From Zygnema cylindricum (Eukaryota; Streptophyta; Zygnematophyceae; Zygnematales; Zygnemataceae), in contig JBBHKE010001462.1 of the NCBI GenBank assembly GCA_037447655.1, forward strand, positions 188,001-252,000: a stretch of DNA of 64,000 bases, given 5' to 3'. The notes below the pieces were generated by a model that worked only from the letters and a program-made list of their open reading frames with translations, searched no databases and was not told where the DNA came from. Shown here piece after piece: positions 35,910 through 49,499 of the stretch. A program made the translations under genes and the position numbers. Position 1 is the stretch's first letter. Each line of letters begins with the position of its first letter.

Positions 35910-36730
35910 ATAATCGATATATTGGTACGATATATCGCTATCGGTCTTATCGCCGATAAGTAGCCGATAATATCAGATACTTATCGGCGATAATGTCGAT
36001 AACGATAACTATCGGCGATAACTGTATGAGCCGTACAGATAAATGTACAGCATGTACACTCAACTGTACGTCTTATTCCCCCGACGCACCCTACTCACAA
36101 CCCCTGAGGTACCTACCAATCAGATCATTTGTACAAGCCGAAAGTACAGTAGCCGGCATAAGATGTGTACGGCTTTAGTACGGCTCCAGTTAAGACGATG
36201 TACCTTTCACATCCTACGCCGTGGCTTTGTCCCTTTATTTTTTGGGATCCACTGGAAACCTGCCACGTGTCAATCCGTCGGCTTTTTTGGCAAAAGCCGC
36301 CAAAAAAGCCATTCCGAGATGCCGGCGCTCACGCTGACCGTCCGCTCGTATTTTCTCATTGAATGTCGTCCGTTCGATTCCGGCGGCGCGCATAATGTTA
36401 TTTTGCATCCGTTGTACTTTGTGTCCGCCGTCTTTTTACCGTTCCATGATAATCAGTTTATCAGTAAAATTCTGTACGTTCCCGTAAAATTTATGTTCGG
36501 TTAACCGCCCAAAAAGTACTACAAATTGCAACGTATTTTTTCGTCAAATTCCGTACATTTCCCGTAAACAACTGTACATTTCTCATAAATTTACCGTTCA
36601 GTTTACCGGACAGAAAGCACTCCGGACAGAAAGTACAGAAAGTACAAATATATCAGGACCGCTAACCGTTCGATAACCGATAACTATCGGTATCGGTGTT
36701 ATCGCGGTAAGTTTTTTATCGATACACAAC
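35910..36730. mobile_element. Candidate inverted-repeat element rich in ATCG
   Basis: Both ends are dense in GATAA/TATCG motifs (GGTCTTATCGCCGATAAG on the left; ATCGGTGTTATCGCGGTAAG near the right end), in roughly inverted arrangement about 0.8 kb apart. No coding content and no exact target duplication recognised. Confidence 0.35.
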
Positions 36731-36949
36731 ACTACTAATTTGACCCTTAACCCATTTCAATGATACCCACTTGATATTTAGACCCTACGCTGTCACCTAA
36801 GTACACCCATCGCTATAACTTTTAAAATATAACTCCAAAGAGCGTGATTCTTTCGCGGACGTCTACCAAATTTAGTACTCTATAATCATAACACCTAAAT
36901 ACCCCTTTATAAACAAGTTCGATCCGCTATTACTGCTACAAAATCGACC

Positions 36950-37295
36950 ACTGTACCTTCTTGTACTATATAGTGTTCCTATCGGACTAGGGTTTAGTAA
37001 TAGGTAGCTGGCAGTAGGTAGACCATGACTTTGTGAAATTCAGGTACCTCTCTCTAAGAGAGCGTGTACCTATAAAGGTCATCTTTGACTAGCCATAACT
37101 TACTGCTCGGGGGAGCAAATTTAGTAATTCTTTTTGCGTTCGGCTCAAGGGAGTCGGGCCCTCACAAAGGGGAGGGTGGTCAAAATATTTGTGTGCCTAT
37201 GTGTCATTTATTCTGTGGGAAAGTTTAAAGGGAAAATATTATCCTAGAGGCTTTACATAAGCTACCTACTATGTGGGTCAATGGAGGCAACAAGG
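36950..37295 (+). repeat. Dispersed repeat, copy 2
   Basis: A clearly related but diverged copy of 29305-29650, standing alone without gag or pol. Probably a solo remnant of the copia O family. Confidence 0.7.
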
Positions 37296-37998
37296 TTTCA
37301 TTTCGCAACGCGTAAATAGAACAGTGGCGGTTGTAGTTCAGCGCGACCCTACGGGATCCCACGCTTAAGGCATTACATATTGGTGTTGCGGGTCAGGATG
37401 CGACGGACTCGAAAGGATTAGATTACGCTCACCGAGACATAGTTGACAACTTCATAACATTTGTGACCATGAAAAGAAAGTAGGCTAGTTACCGTCCTAC
37501 CAAGAAAAAAATCATATTGTCCTTGGAGATATTTGGGACCTTGGACTCTTCCTTCGGCAACTTCATACGTGCTTGCGTTTGACGGTCTTTTGAAGTTGGA
37601 GGACTTGGAGCCTTTCATTAACTCTCATGTCAGCTTTTAATTGCCGACATATTTATATCGCCCTTCAACGTTCTCAAGCATCGGCTCTGATCCCAAATAG
37701 CACGATGGTGGATAATGGTCGTGAACTAAGAGATTAACCTTCGCGCCACCCGGTGCACATTGATGATACTTGTTGTTCCGACCTTCAGTGTGGACTTGTT
37801 TTATGTTTTGAAGCAAATGCCCATTTTGTCCCTTATAATTATTTTATAGCGTGGTTTTTAATGCTCTTGAAGTTTTGTTTTGGCATTTGTATCTGTTTTT
37901 CTTGAGTTCAATGTCTTGCCTTTAGTGATGCTTAACTTTTGTAGTTTTTGTTCGTACTTCTAGGTCCTCCAATTGTAGCCTTTAATGGTAGAGAAATA

Positions 37999-38197
37999 CA
38001 CCGCCCATCGTTATTAGTGTTAAAGAAAAATTAGTGTAAATGCGGAATTTTAATTAATAATATTAATTTAGTGTTAGGTGACGTGGCAGATTTTGGTCCA
38101 CTTCCTTAAATTATGTTGTTAACCCTATTTTGTGATTATTGGCCAAAAAAAGTCGCGACAGAATTAGTGTTATTAACGCTAATAACGATGGTCGGTG
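37999..38197. mobile_element. MITE-like element, TA-flanked
   Basis: The left end CACCGCCCATCGTTATTAGTG is preceded by TA; the right end CGCTAATAACGATGGTCGGTG is followed by TA. 199 bp, non-coding. Confidence 0.65.
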
Positions 38198-38341
38198 TAG
38201 TTTCCATTGCAATCGAGTTTCGTACTTGGATGGTTTAACCATCGCGGTATTGACTTTGTCCGTACCTTATCGCGCTGCTAAAGATTTGTTATGTTCCGTG
38301 CGAAACGGAAAGCGTCAGCGGTGTGCGATGTACGCCATTTA

Positions 38342-39325
38342 GGGTTATTTTCCAAGTAATGAACAAAACGGAATTACGTCATCTTTTAAATAGTGCTGTG
38401 TACGGTCACAGTCAGACCGTATAAAAACGTACCTGTTTAAGAGAAAAAGTACAATTCATTATATTTAGTAGCCGCGGACGCATGAGAATGTGCGGTCGAA
38501 AAAGGGGATCAAATCGGGTTGTCAAATATCACGTTCGCATATATTCGTCTAGCAACCACGTTTCGACTGTGTGAACGTACAATTTGTGTACGATTTGTCA
38601 GATTCTGTACACTTACATATATTAGTGTAAGCATGTTTGCGACCGACATTTACTCTTTTCAAAGACCCAAATTATAATTATTAAACAATTAGAATGTATG
38701 TTTTTTTTTCAAAATTTTCAAATTCTTAATTAGCGTAAACCACGGTTATTATTCATATACGCTAAAGAAACTTCTACGCTAATAGCGATTGGCGGTGTAC
38801 TGTACACCGCCAATCGCCGTCCAGCTTTTTTTTTGTTATATTCTCCATTATTGTAGTTCATTCTATTTTTTTCTTTATTCTATTTAGGGTTATTTTCAGT
38901 ACGTTGTCTCTTAAATAGAGTGGTGTAGAGTCAGTGTCAGACCGTACATAAATGTACCTTTTTATGCTAAAAAGTACAATAAATTAGTTTTAGTAACCGC
39001 GGACGCATGAGAATGTGCGTATTAAAAAGGAAAAAAACCAGGTCGGTAAAAAATCCCGTTCGCACATATTCTTCCGACAGCCGCGTTTCGACCGTGTGAA
39101 TGTACGATTTGTGTACGATTTGTCAGATTTTGTACGGAGATCTATATTAGTGTAAGCATGTTTACGACCGACATTTTTTTTTTCAAAGATCCAAATTACC
39201 ATAATCAAACAATTAGAATGTATGATTTTTTCCAAAATTTTCAAATTCTTAAATAGCGTACACCACTGTAATTATTATTATACGCTAATCAAACTTCTAC
39301 GCTAATAGCGATTGGCGGTGTACTG
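38342..39325. repeat. Diverged ~440-bp tandem duplication ending in MITE termini
   Basis: 38342-38800 and 38886-39325 are related along their length (shared GGGTTATTTTC, CGCGGACGCATGAGAATG, GTGTACGATTTGTCAGATT, GTAAGCATGTTT). Each ends in CTACGCTAATAGCGATTGGCGGTG followed by TA. Confidence 0.75.
38786..38816. repeat. Perfect 31-bp palindrome at a MITE junction
   Basis: Arms of 15 bp (CGATTGGCGGTGTAC and its complement) around a single T. It is formed where the right end of one element meets the left end of the next. Confidence 0.9.
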
Positions 39326-39619
39326 TACTGTAGAGTACTGACAGACCTGGTCGGTCTTACGTCACTTTTGACGTACTAAAAACGACAAGACACCACTCGT
39401 AAAATTTTGTCTTTTCTGGTATAGAATATAGCTTTTCGCCAATGACCAAACTGCCAAAGCAACAAACCGTACCGCAATAACTAAAAACGGGCGGAATATC
39501 CGGAAGTTAGTTCTGTACTGTAGCTACTTTATCATTGTTTTGTCTCTTGTGAGAGACTTACGAGTTACGACTGCTTGACTGGGATGCCCAGGAAGACTGC
39601 CAAATCGCAAATTTGGAAT

Positions 39620-40110
39620 ATGACAGCTGTCATATCCCATCCAGCTGTACAATTTTTTTGAAACGACAAGGAGCGGTTTAACAACCGTAATACAATGAAT
39701 TCAAGAAAAATACAAAGAACTTAATAAAAAGAAACGACAAAGAAACGAGGGAAAACGCTGTGTGAGCGATTCTCTATGCCTTCGAAAGAGCCAGCTGGCA
39801 GTCTGTCAGTCTATCTTGAACGTTGTCGTTTAGGAAACGAGGTTCACGTGTGACGAAAACCTAAAAGTGACAAAACGCGTATAAAACACTGCTGCAACTT
39901 CTAATTTGACAGCTGGCATGTTTCAATCATCAATGTGTCACTCTGATTTGTCGTTTAGGGGAAGCTGTTTACGTTGACGAAAAAAAGGCGTGATAATAAA
40001 ACGCTGTTTGAAATCCGCTGTGACAAAATAGACAGCTGCCAGTTTCTCATCATCAGTATGTCACACGCGTCTATTATTTAGTGAACGAAGTCTGCGCGTG
40101 ACAGTTGGAG
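39620..40110. repeat. Old tandem repeat with CAGCTG and TGTCG blocks
   Basis: At least three units of about 120-130 bp begin with CAGCTGGCA-like sequence and share TGTCGTTTAGG, ACGTGTGACGAAAA-like and AAAACGC.TGT-like blocks (clearest from 39788). Much diverged, non-coding. Confidence 0.5.
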
Positions 40111-40532
40111 AAGTCGATTTTGTTGTGGGGAGATGATAACCAGACGACCAATGACTGCGTTCAAAGTTCAAACTTTTGTTTGACCTGAAAACTTGGTTAA
40201 ACGAACGGTGGAGATTAAACGATCTATTGCTTAGGAATCGTCTCCAATCAGGACACTTCTCGGTCCAAAGTCGGGTCGTAAAACGGCCAGAAGCGATGAT
40301 CCGTACGAGTACACCCCGAAAGTACAATGACTGCAGTAGCCGCGGAAGATCCAGCGGGCCAATTATATTGCAAGGCGTGAAATCTACGGGAAAGAATAAA
40401 AGCTTCCAGGATCCACAAAAGTTTCCTCTTAAATTTTTTAAAAGCGATTTTCGGCGTCGAAAGTAGCCTTTTTATTCGTCCAGGTGTGGAAATTTATCCC
40501 CCATAAAATTTTGGGACGCGTAAAATACAGTA

Positions 40533-40750
40533 CACCGTGTATCGCAATTAGTGTTAATTTGTTTTTTCGCCACTTGAAACATCTTTTCTCCGTACACACC
40601 TGTCCGATTTTCACGTGGAGACCGCCAATCGAAAGACAATAATCTTAGATTTCAATCGCAACCGTCAGATCCAAAATCCGTCATGTGTGTACGGAGAAAT
40701 CTGTTTTGGGTGACAAAAATAACATTAACCCTAATAACGATGTGCAACGT
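40533..40750. mobile_element. MITE-like element, TA-flanked
   Basis: The left end CACCGTGTATCGCAATTAGTG follows TA. The interior has CGCCACTTGAAACATCTTTTC and GTGTGTACGGAGAAA as in the other copies. The right end is diverged. About 218 bp. Confidence 0.65.
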
Positions 40751-41046
40751 TAGCGGTAAAAAAAAAGCTGTCTCAAATGTTTTAATTCTACCACTTATTT
40801 TTCGTACTATTGCTATCGAGGCACTTTCCGTACAAAAGTCTGTCCAATAAAAAGGAGCTGAGGCCTGACAGTGACCAGATTTTCCACCAAATCAGCGATC
40901 GTGCATTTATCTGAAAGTACAAAATGAGAAAAAATACGGGAATAACAAAAACATTTCATAATACAATTAATTTCTGCGCTACTGTACTGTATTTTACGCG
41001 TATCGAAAGTTTTCCTGGACTACAGACCGTACTGTACTGTACAGTA

Positions 41047-41902
41047 AACCGCGAATCGTAATTAGAGTAAATAAAAAATTAGAGTAAAAAAACAAAAAAA
41101 ACAATTAGAGTTATGAACGCTAATTTGTGTGATACAATTTTTTCACAGAAAGATGTGGCTGCAATATCCGAAACTAAATCAGAGGTCAACAAGAACTGAC
41201 CAAGAATTAACCCGGAGAGACAGGGCACACTCATCACCAAAACTTCTCAGAAGGTTTTGGAGGGGAAGAAACACAGGAGTTAAAGTAGCACACCACTGTG
41301 GCACATCAGGATGTTCACGTGGCGATGTCTAAGGATCCTTAATACAACAGACTATGACACTGCCACATAAGAGCCAACGAGTGGAGGCAAGGAAGTATAC
41401 TCTAATTTATTTAAGTACTCTATATTGGGTAATGCCGGCAATAATTATCCGCGCTGTAATTATGAACACTAAATTACGTAGACGTACAAAATCTGTCAGT
41501 CCGTATAGTTTGACGTCATTATGACGTTAGTACTATTTGTCGTCGAATGTCAGTTAATGTTCACACTGACGACGATGCTGTCAACAGACGAGAGTCGTGC
41601 GAACGGCTTTTTTTCGATGTGATTGATTTTTTTGTTTAGTGCGATTTCACGTGCGAGTGCGATTCTATTAAATCATTATTTGTACCTTTTTACTTATAAA
41701 AGTACATTTTTGCACGGTCGGACGTCTTCCGTACTCTCCACACTATCTAAAACGAACCTATATTATATTTTTTTACGCTAATTAAACCTTACCTTAAATA
41801 GTATAATAAAAAATTTAGAATAATTTACTCTATTTGACGTGAAAGAGTCGAAATTTAGGGCGACCGAATTAGCGTTATTTACTCTAATTACGATTCGCTG
41901 TG
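41047..41902. mobile_element. Longer TA-flanked inverted-repeat element
   Basis: The ends share GCGAATCGTAATTAGAGTAAAT in inverted orientation. TA lies at 41045-41046 and 41903-41904. 856 bp; the longest internal frame (41129-41332) is unrecognised, so it is probably non-autonomous. A relative of the smaller MITEs with a TTAGAGT instead of TTAGTGT terminus. Confidence 0.65.
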
Positions 41903-44900
41903 TAGCTCCCGAATCTATACGAATTTCGCCGTCGAAAAGGTTCATAACTTTTTTTTGTCTTTTTCTTTCTTTTCCGTACGAAACACGCCTACCAGTTTTA
42001 AGCGGTCAAGGTTGATTTCCTCCAATCGCAGACGCTAATCTGCCGAGGTTTTTTTTTTGCGGACCATCGCATTTTGCTATTACGACTTTAGTCTAAAAAG
42101 TGCGTTAATGGGGTAAGCCCTTAGGGTTGGGGCCATTGGGTCATAAAACACTCCCCTATCTATCGTTATTATAGTTAATAACGCTAATTCGTCACGATTT
42201 TTTTTGGCCCAAAAATCATAAGATATTGTTAGCAATATTATTCCAGAAAGTGTATTACAATCTGTCGGGTTCCCAAATAGGCCTTGCATATTCTAATTGA
42301 GCTATCCCACATTAATAAATTCTTAACACTGATAACAATGGCCAATGAAGATTTTGATTAAAAAATTGCACTTTTTGTGTTATTATTTGTCTGCGTAGGC
42401 CTATTGCTTTGACCGGGTCAACTATTTAAATCAATTGTTGCATCGCCATTACAAACCAAAATAAAAGGAAAGCAGGGGAAGAACAAAAATAGGTGAAGAA
42501 AAAAAATCTATACTTGTCTAAATCATCTTCGAATTCTTTTGGGATCTTACACCCAAAATAGGGGCTCCTTCTCCTTATTTTATTGTGATTCCTCAAATTT
42601 CGATATGCAATTTTAGTGCATCTTGTCTTCATTTCCTTTCCAATACTTACACAATTGAAATGTAACAGGTTCATCCGATTTCCAACGGCTAGTCCAATCA
42701 TTAAACTTTTACATATCTATTTTTCACGGGTCCTACTGGTTTTCAAATATAGCTACTTCTCTCATAAGACCTGGTATCGTTACGTGTCTCCAAATTTTAC
42801 CCCTTAAATCTAAACTGTGTTAATGGCACCTTGTTTTTCAAGAGGTGCACGTTATTTCAACGCTTATACACCAACAATATCACTCGACATTAAAATGGAA
42901 AAAATACCCATTGTACGGACAAAGGATACGAGATATCACTGATACAATAAACATTACAAAAACTCACACTATACAACAACATTAAAACTTTTATTTTCGC
43001 ATAACGCGGAGGTACATCAAAATAACTTCGTTGATTAATATTATGAATGGTTGGGGAGACTAGTTATTTACCAAATTTGATGGTTCAAAAAGCTAAAATG
43101 TTCAGGCAATTGTGACCCGTCGCTCATTGTATACATACCGAGGTGAGCGAAAACGAATGCAAAATTTGCGCTTTTAAAAAATCCATTTCAAAACCTTTTA
43201 GCTTTTCATGAATAATACTAAAAGGTTTTTTCGATACATTTAAGAGCCTAAGATGTCATTTTAATGGTACGTTTGTGCAAAAACGGTAGCTTTAGTAACA
43301 TGGACTGAAAAAACATTTGTCTAACAAAATGTCTAACCCAAATGCCTCTGATGGTATTATTTTGTTATCGCCATATGTCATCACATGTTGGTATTATTTT
43401 TCCTATTGTCACACCAATGTTTTTTATTTATGAAAAGTACAATTCAACAAAATATGTTAAGCCTTATTATAACAAAACGTCATTTGATCAATAAACGAAT
43501 ATCTTTTTTTTTGCATGTTTCACGCAATGTGTGCATGAGGGAGAGCATATGATATAATTTATTATTGTTAATCGCATTTAATAACAACGGTTGTGTATAA
43601 CTCTCATACCTCTAGTCTCATTTCTAGCTTTTTGCAAAATTTTCTTCCTTTCCCTTTCCCACTCTTTCATCGTAAAATGAAATGTAAAAACATTATATAG
43701 AAGAGGAAAGAGATACAATTTTTTTCTTATGCTATACGTGCGAGGAATTTCATGACAAATCGAGAGGGAAAATAAAACATTTAAGGTTAAGAAGTTAAGG
43801 TCAAAAAGGCAAAAAATAATGACGTCGATATTATCACGAGTTAGTATAAAATTGACAATGTTACAAATATCTCAATGTCTACAATGTCACAATAAAAATG
43901 GTGTTTAATATGTGACATTATTAAACAATACTTATGAATTTCACTTATTTAAATGACTATTATATTGTTACACATTAAGACACCTACTAAACACATACTA
44001 GTAATCTTTTTTAAAAGATATATTTCGGTAGTTAAGTCACGGTTGCACCTGTAGTCTTGGTAAATGTTGAATGGGTAAATGATAGAAGGGTGGTTACATG
44101 AAGATATTTGCCTTAAGGTTGACGGTAAATTATATTTTTATGTGGAAATCGTAAGTAAATGCACCTAAAGAGTAACTGAGAAAAAACCGTAAATTATTGG
44201 GCAAAGAAAGCCCTAAAATTCCTAAGCGACTTTCGTTTCCCACATAAATTTTGTAACTTGGACTAAGATTTGAAGCTGATAAAACCGTTTTTTTTTACAG
44301 TGTTTTATATTCATTATAATGAAAAAAAAAGTCTAAATGACTTTTGACTTTCTACGCTGAAAGGTTACAACTTGAATCCATGTTAGCGTTATTAACTCTA
44401 ATTTGGCGCCCCCATATTTTGACGCTATCACCTTAAATATAATTAATAACACTAATTATTTTTTTACGTTAATTAAGGTACTGGGCAATTAGCGTTACTA
44501 ACTCTATTTTATGGTCATCTTAAATAGAGTGGTGTATGGAATGTGTTAGTCCATAAAAATGGTACTTTGTTATGTAGTAAAGTACAAAATACGGATTAGA
44601 ATGATAACAAACGCACGTAAAACTGCGCTTAATAAAAGGCAAAATGAGATTGTACCTATCGATACCTAAAAAACCCTTACCAATTGATCGTAAAGATATT
44701 GATCGCTTATTAATTTTATTGGAGAAAACCCAAATTAGAGTTATGAATTAGTTAGAGTAAAAGGACGCGACGACGTACGATTTTTCAGGTTTTGTTATTG
44801 TTGCTATTTTAGTGTTGGTGAACTCTACCCAAACTAGAGTTATGAATAAATTAGAGTAAAAGGTTTTTTTCGAAACTCGATAAATCCAAATTAGAGTTAA

Positions 44901-45633
44901 TAACACCAATTATTTTTTTACACTAATTATTTCTTAACGCTAATAGCGATGCACGGTGTACAGTCAGTCAGTACACCATCCGTAGTTAGCACTTATTTAA
45001 AATATACCACAGTAAATTATGTTTCACAACGTGACTTAATTGTTCCGAGACACCCAGTTAGAATTTGTCATTGACACACCAATTTAATAAATTATGATTC
45101 CGGGTAAAAAAAAATAGCGAATAACTCTAACGGCGACGAACGGCGTTCTGTACGGTATTTTGTACGAAACCATCAACCACGACTAGGCAGAAGTTTCGTC
45201 GAAACTCGAAAGGGTGTATCTGCTAGATTTGGTCAATTTTGATGCTCCAATAGAAGACCTCGAATTTCGTACAGATTCAATCGTTTCAGAGCTGTTAACC
45301 GACCATTATTGTACGGCATTCGGCTTACGGCCACACTTCGAACCGTTTGGGCAAAAAAATAGACTGGAAGAACTAACGTCGGCGGTTAGTAGTTGCCGGC
45401 TAATTTTTGACTCGTCGTGTCACGACACAATATGCACGGAATTTGTCGCTTATGAACTAAAATAAGTCAGATTTACTTCAATTATTTTTATATGTGGTCA
45501 TAATTGGCTTCAGCAATAATTTGCATCATTTGGATTGGTTTATATGATTATATATTTATATCCCTATCAAAGACTGAAAAGTTAATCTCAAAAAGTAATT
45601 TTCTATTGGCCGTACGATCATATGACCACAGTA

Positions 45634-45851
45634 CCACCGTGAATCGTTATTAGTGTTAATGTTTTTTTCGCTATTTAAAACATATTTTATCCGTACACAC
45701 ATGTCGGATTGTGGATCTGACGGCTGCGATTGAAAGGTAAGATTCTCAGCTTTCGATTGGCGGTCTTAAATTGAAAAAAGGACAATTTTGTACGAAAAAA
45801 GAATGTTTTAAGTGGCGAAAAAAACATTAACACTAATAACGATTCACGGTG
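45634..45851. mobile_element. MITE-like element, best preserved copy
   Basis: About 35 bp of near-perfect terminal inverted repeat (CACCGTGAATCGTTATTAGT and on through TTTTTTTCGC), TA on each side, 218 bp. It defines the family consensus used for the other copies. Confidence 0.75.
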
Positions 45852-48800
45852 TACTGTACATCCCTTTCAAAGTTTTGGCTTTTTCCGAGGCGAAAGATTC
45901 TTTCTGAAAAACGAAAAAGCATATTTTATTATTTTATATGTTACCGCTTTGGATCGTTCGAGCAAGCAAAAATTACTCTGTATCGCTGACGTGGCATGAC
46001 GGTTGGACAAACGTATCGGATATCAAAAAATTCCGGCACATCCAAAACTGCCGGCCGTCTTTCCGAGCTTCCCAAACCGACACGCCCGTCAAAATTGTCA
46101 CCGTACGGAATCGTGTCCAATTCGTACGATAAATCAGATTTGGATGCGGCCCGCGTTAAATTTCGGTGTGTCAGCGACTTTTGGCCTTGTCAAAAACGAC
46201 AAAGAATAAATCATCTTCATTTTTCTCTTGAAATTCGTTTAGCGAGATCTTCAAATATCGTCTGAGAAGTGCCGTCACCGTCTCGCCGCGTTGTCGGAGA
46301 CGCGTTAAACTGAGATCGCGCATGAGAACGACGTTAACTATTTCACTAGAGGACAAAATTTCGGTTCAACTTTTCAATAGTGGTATGATTTCGTACGGAA
46401 AAGGCCGTACTGTCACTTTGGTGCGTCCGACAAGGCCTTTCGTAAGTCACTCTGTTCATCCATTTTTTTGATTCCACGTGCTATCTTAAAAACTGTTTTA
46501 ACGCGGCGATTTGAATATATTAGGGTTTGTACCACTTTATTTGCAAATAAAAGAACCGAGAGTCTACCGAATATTCGTTGACTTTGCTTTTTTTATTGTT
46601 TGATGTCTAAAATCTGTTTCGCCCTAATTTGTTTGACTTGTACGGAAAAAAGCAATCATAACAGATATGTACGGACAAAATTCCATATAATCATTGGAGC
46701 TTTGTTTTATTGGTCAAACTTTGTGTTAGAAAACAAAACAGCAACGAACTGCCTCTGTGGATATTTTTTCGTACACTTTCTCAACTTATTCGAATATTTC
46801 ACCCGTAATATTTTGTATTTTTTTGTACGAAATTTTGACCGGCACCTCGCCCATCGTGGCCGTTAAAAAAAACATCTGACGGCCAAGATTCGCTAAGATT
46901 CGCTAATAATGAAGAATTGTCGGTGCGCGCGGAAACCCTAAAGCTCTGAGCCTCTGACTATCCCTATATCCTTTCTTGTCATGCTTTCAAAGTTTCAATG
47001 TGTATTTTTCCCTTAAAAAAGTACAGTACAGTACATGGACATGACGTGACGTGTCATACTCTATTACCGTTTCTTCTCTTTGTCGTTTGTCACGACCACT
47101 ACCTCACCGACAGAATACCGTACAGAAAGTCCAACGAATCTAATCTCCCCCAAAAAACAAAAAAGTGAGGCTACAGTTGTACTTTTTTCTAAGTTTAAAA
47201 AACGACAACGAGATTGCGATATCTGACCGTCAGATTGTACTTTTCGGCGCTCATCGGACGGCAGAGAGATGCGATTTCTAATGTTTGACTCAAATATGTC
47301 CAAAAAACTTCCAAACTGAGGCGAGTTCCTAAAAGTGGGTTTTTTGAAATTTCAAACACCCATCGATCCAAGTGAAAAAAAAAAAAACTTTGTCATTTTA
47401 ACCTTACAACTTAACTTTTCGTCTGGTGCCTTAAGCGGGCTACGCTTGTCGTATAGCGTTAGCTTTACGCGTGCGAACGATTCGTAAGGTACGAAAACAG
47501 ACCGAACCGTACAGTCATTTTTGTCATGTAATGTATTTTTTTCATTTTTGGCGGTCCAATGAAAACGCACGATTTTTTCTGCGACCGATTCTTTTTCGCA
47601 ATTTTCACTTCCAGTGGCGACAAATCTGTCGCGTGAAACTGCAGATACGAAAATTTAAAATTTAAAATGTTTAATCACACGTTTTTCGTGATTACGTGGC
47701 GTCATTCTATACGTTGTACACGTCGAGTGGAGTCGCGGCTCATTTTTATCCACTCTCACAATTGTACGGAAAACGGAGAGATAATCTCTTACATGGCTAA
47801 AAAAAGGATATTGACGCTGATAGCAATTGAAACCGTCTTTTTGGGTTTAAACGGATACCGTTCAAAAGCATACAATGGTGAATGGCACTTTAAACGTTTT
47901 CACCATGTTTAAAGCGTTTGTAATCGGTTGAACTTGGTTATTTTCCTACTTACCTTTTTAGACTAGGTACTTAAAAGTGTATCTAGCTATTTACCAAGGT
48001 CCGTTTACTTTTTTGAATTATTTGTTTGTTACTTATTATTGGTTAACTCAAAAAAATTGAGCCAAAATTGTTACAATTTATGCTTTCTTAACCGACAAAC
48101 CCACTCTTATGTGCCAATGTTTAAAATTCGTACTAGAGAGGTTTTTTTTTATTATTAATTATTATTCTAGTGTTTTTGGCCCGAAAATTCGGATTTATAA
48201 TTTCAAAAATTATTTGTATTTCTTAAATGCGACGAACGCCCATAGACGTGGACTTAGCCATTTACACACATGCGATTGTATGCGCAAAAAAAGTACATGC
48301 GTTTTGTACCATGTAGTACATGTACGGACGTACGGTCAGTTTAATATCGTGCACATTTTATACTCAGGAAGTTGCGACAACGTTTTAACCGGTGTAATAA
48401 CCCTGGGATACAAGTTAAAACGTTTAAACTAAAAGAACGTTGTCTCCCTACAAGGCGCTATGCGCGCAATCATTATTTCACAAAATTTAAAAATCTCACT
48501 AACCGGTACCCTAAATAAGAAAAATAAAATAAGAATTAATTAATAATTCGCAGTCATTTTAAGTCCCCCGTTTGTACTCTCCATGGAGCGAATCCCAAAA
48601 TAGGGAAAATCCAGTTCGGAATTCGAATTTTTTAGCAGAACTAATACGACAAAATAGAGAACCCTCAAAAATCACGCCTCAAAACGACAGAATCGCCCTA
48701 TAAGCCAAAACGCATTTAATGTCGTCCTTAGAAGTTTGTCCTTATTGGCTCTTAGCTGAAAATCGGTACAAGTTTTTTCCGTACAATTAGGTACGATACC

Positions 48801-49499
48801 ATTAGATATTTTTTGTCTTTTCTGTCGTCTTCCCTTTTCAACAGCCTGTCTTTTTCCTCCTCCACGTCGTTTTCGATATAGCGCATAAGCAAAATTTCCG
48901 GCATTTCCGACACATACGACAAAAAATAACACTTAATTTTACGTCCGTACAGTTTACTCCCTCGAAGACTCCTTTCCTCGGGCTAGTTTTGTCGTTTTGT
49001 TAAATTCCGTACATACGCTGGCCCTATTCGACTTCCTTTTCTGCCAAAATCGCGGCTGCCAAAAATTTGAAATTGTCGTGGAGAGTGACCGCGCTGGACT
49101 GTAGCGGAAATCCCGGAGCGACCGTACCAGCTTTTTGTCTTATTAGGTAACACTTTTCTTTTCGCGTAAACCGACAGAGATGACCAATGAGAGCGCGCCA
49201 CGCCTCGATTCCGTCCGATTTTTTTTTTAACGTTTTGGAAAAAAGTGCAAAATTCTCAACGGGAGGTTTGAAATTCGGGAAAAAAAAAAAAAAAAAAACA
49301 AACAAAAAAAAAAAAAGTCGCAACGCGGGAGAGAGTCAACGGCTTCACCGGATTCTCCCCGAAACCTCCCCAAATTCGAAGGCTCCGTCTTGGCGCTAAA
49401 CGACAAAAACGAATCCGTACAAGTCTCCGAAACGAGGGGATTGCGTAGAATCAAGTTGACAACTGTACTTTTTGTCCTTTCTGTAATAATTGCCGCCTC

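Larger units (their letters stand above)
35372..49489. other. Gene-poor region of small DNA elements
   Basis: About 14 kb without a gene I can support. It contains the MITE-like copies and repeats listed separately, many GTAC tetranucleotides, and scattered element ends of the AACGCTAATAGCGAT type (for example around 44380-44960). Open frames here are short, overlap on both strands and show no recognised domain. Confidence 0.6.

Noticed and set aside
35993-36504. Frames of 61-153 codons as a gene within the ATCG-rich element
   Set aside because: Overlapping frames with no domain and no splice context; likely chance.
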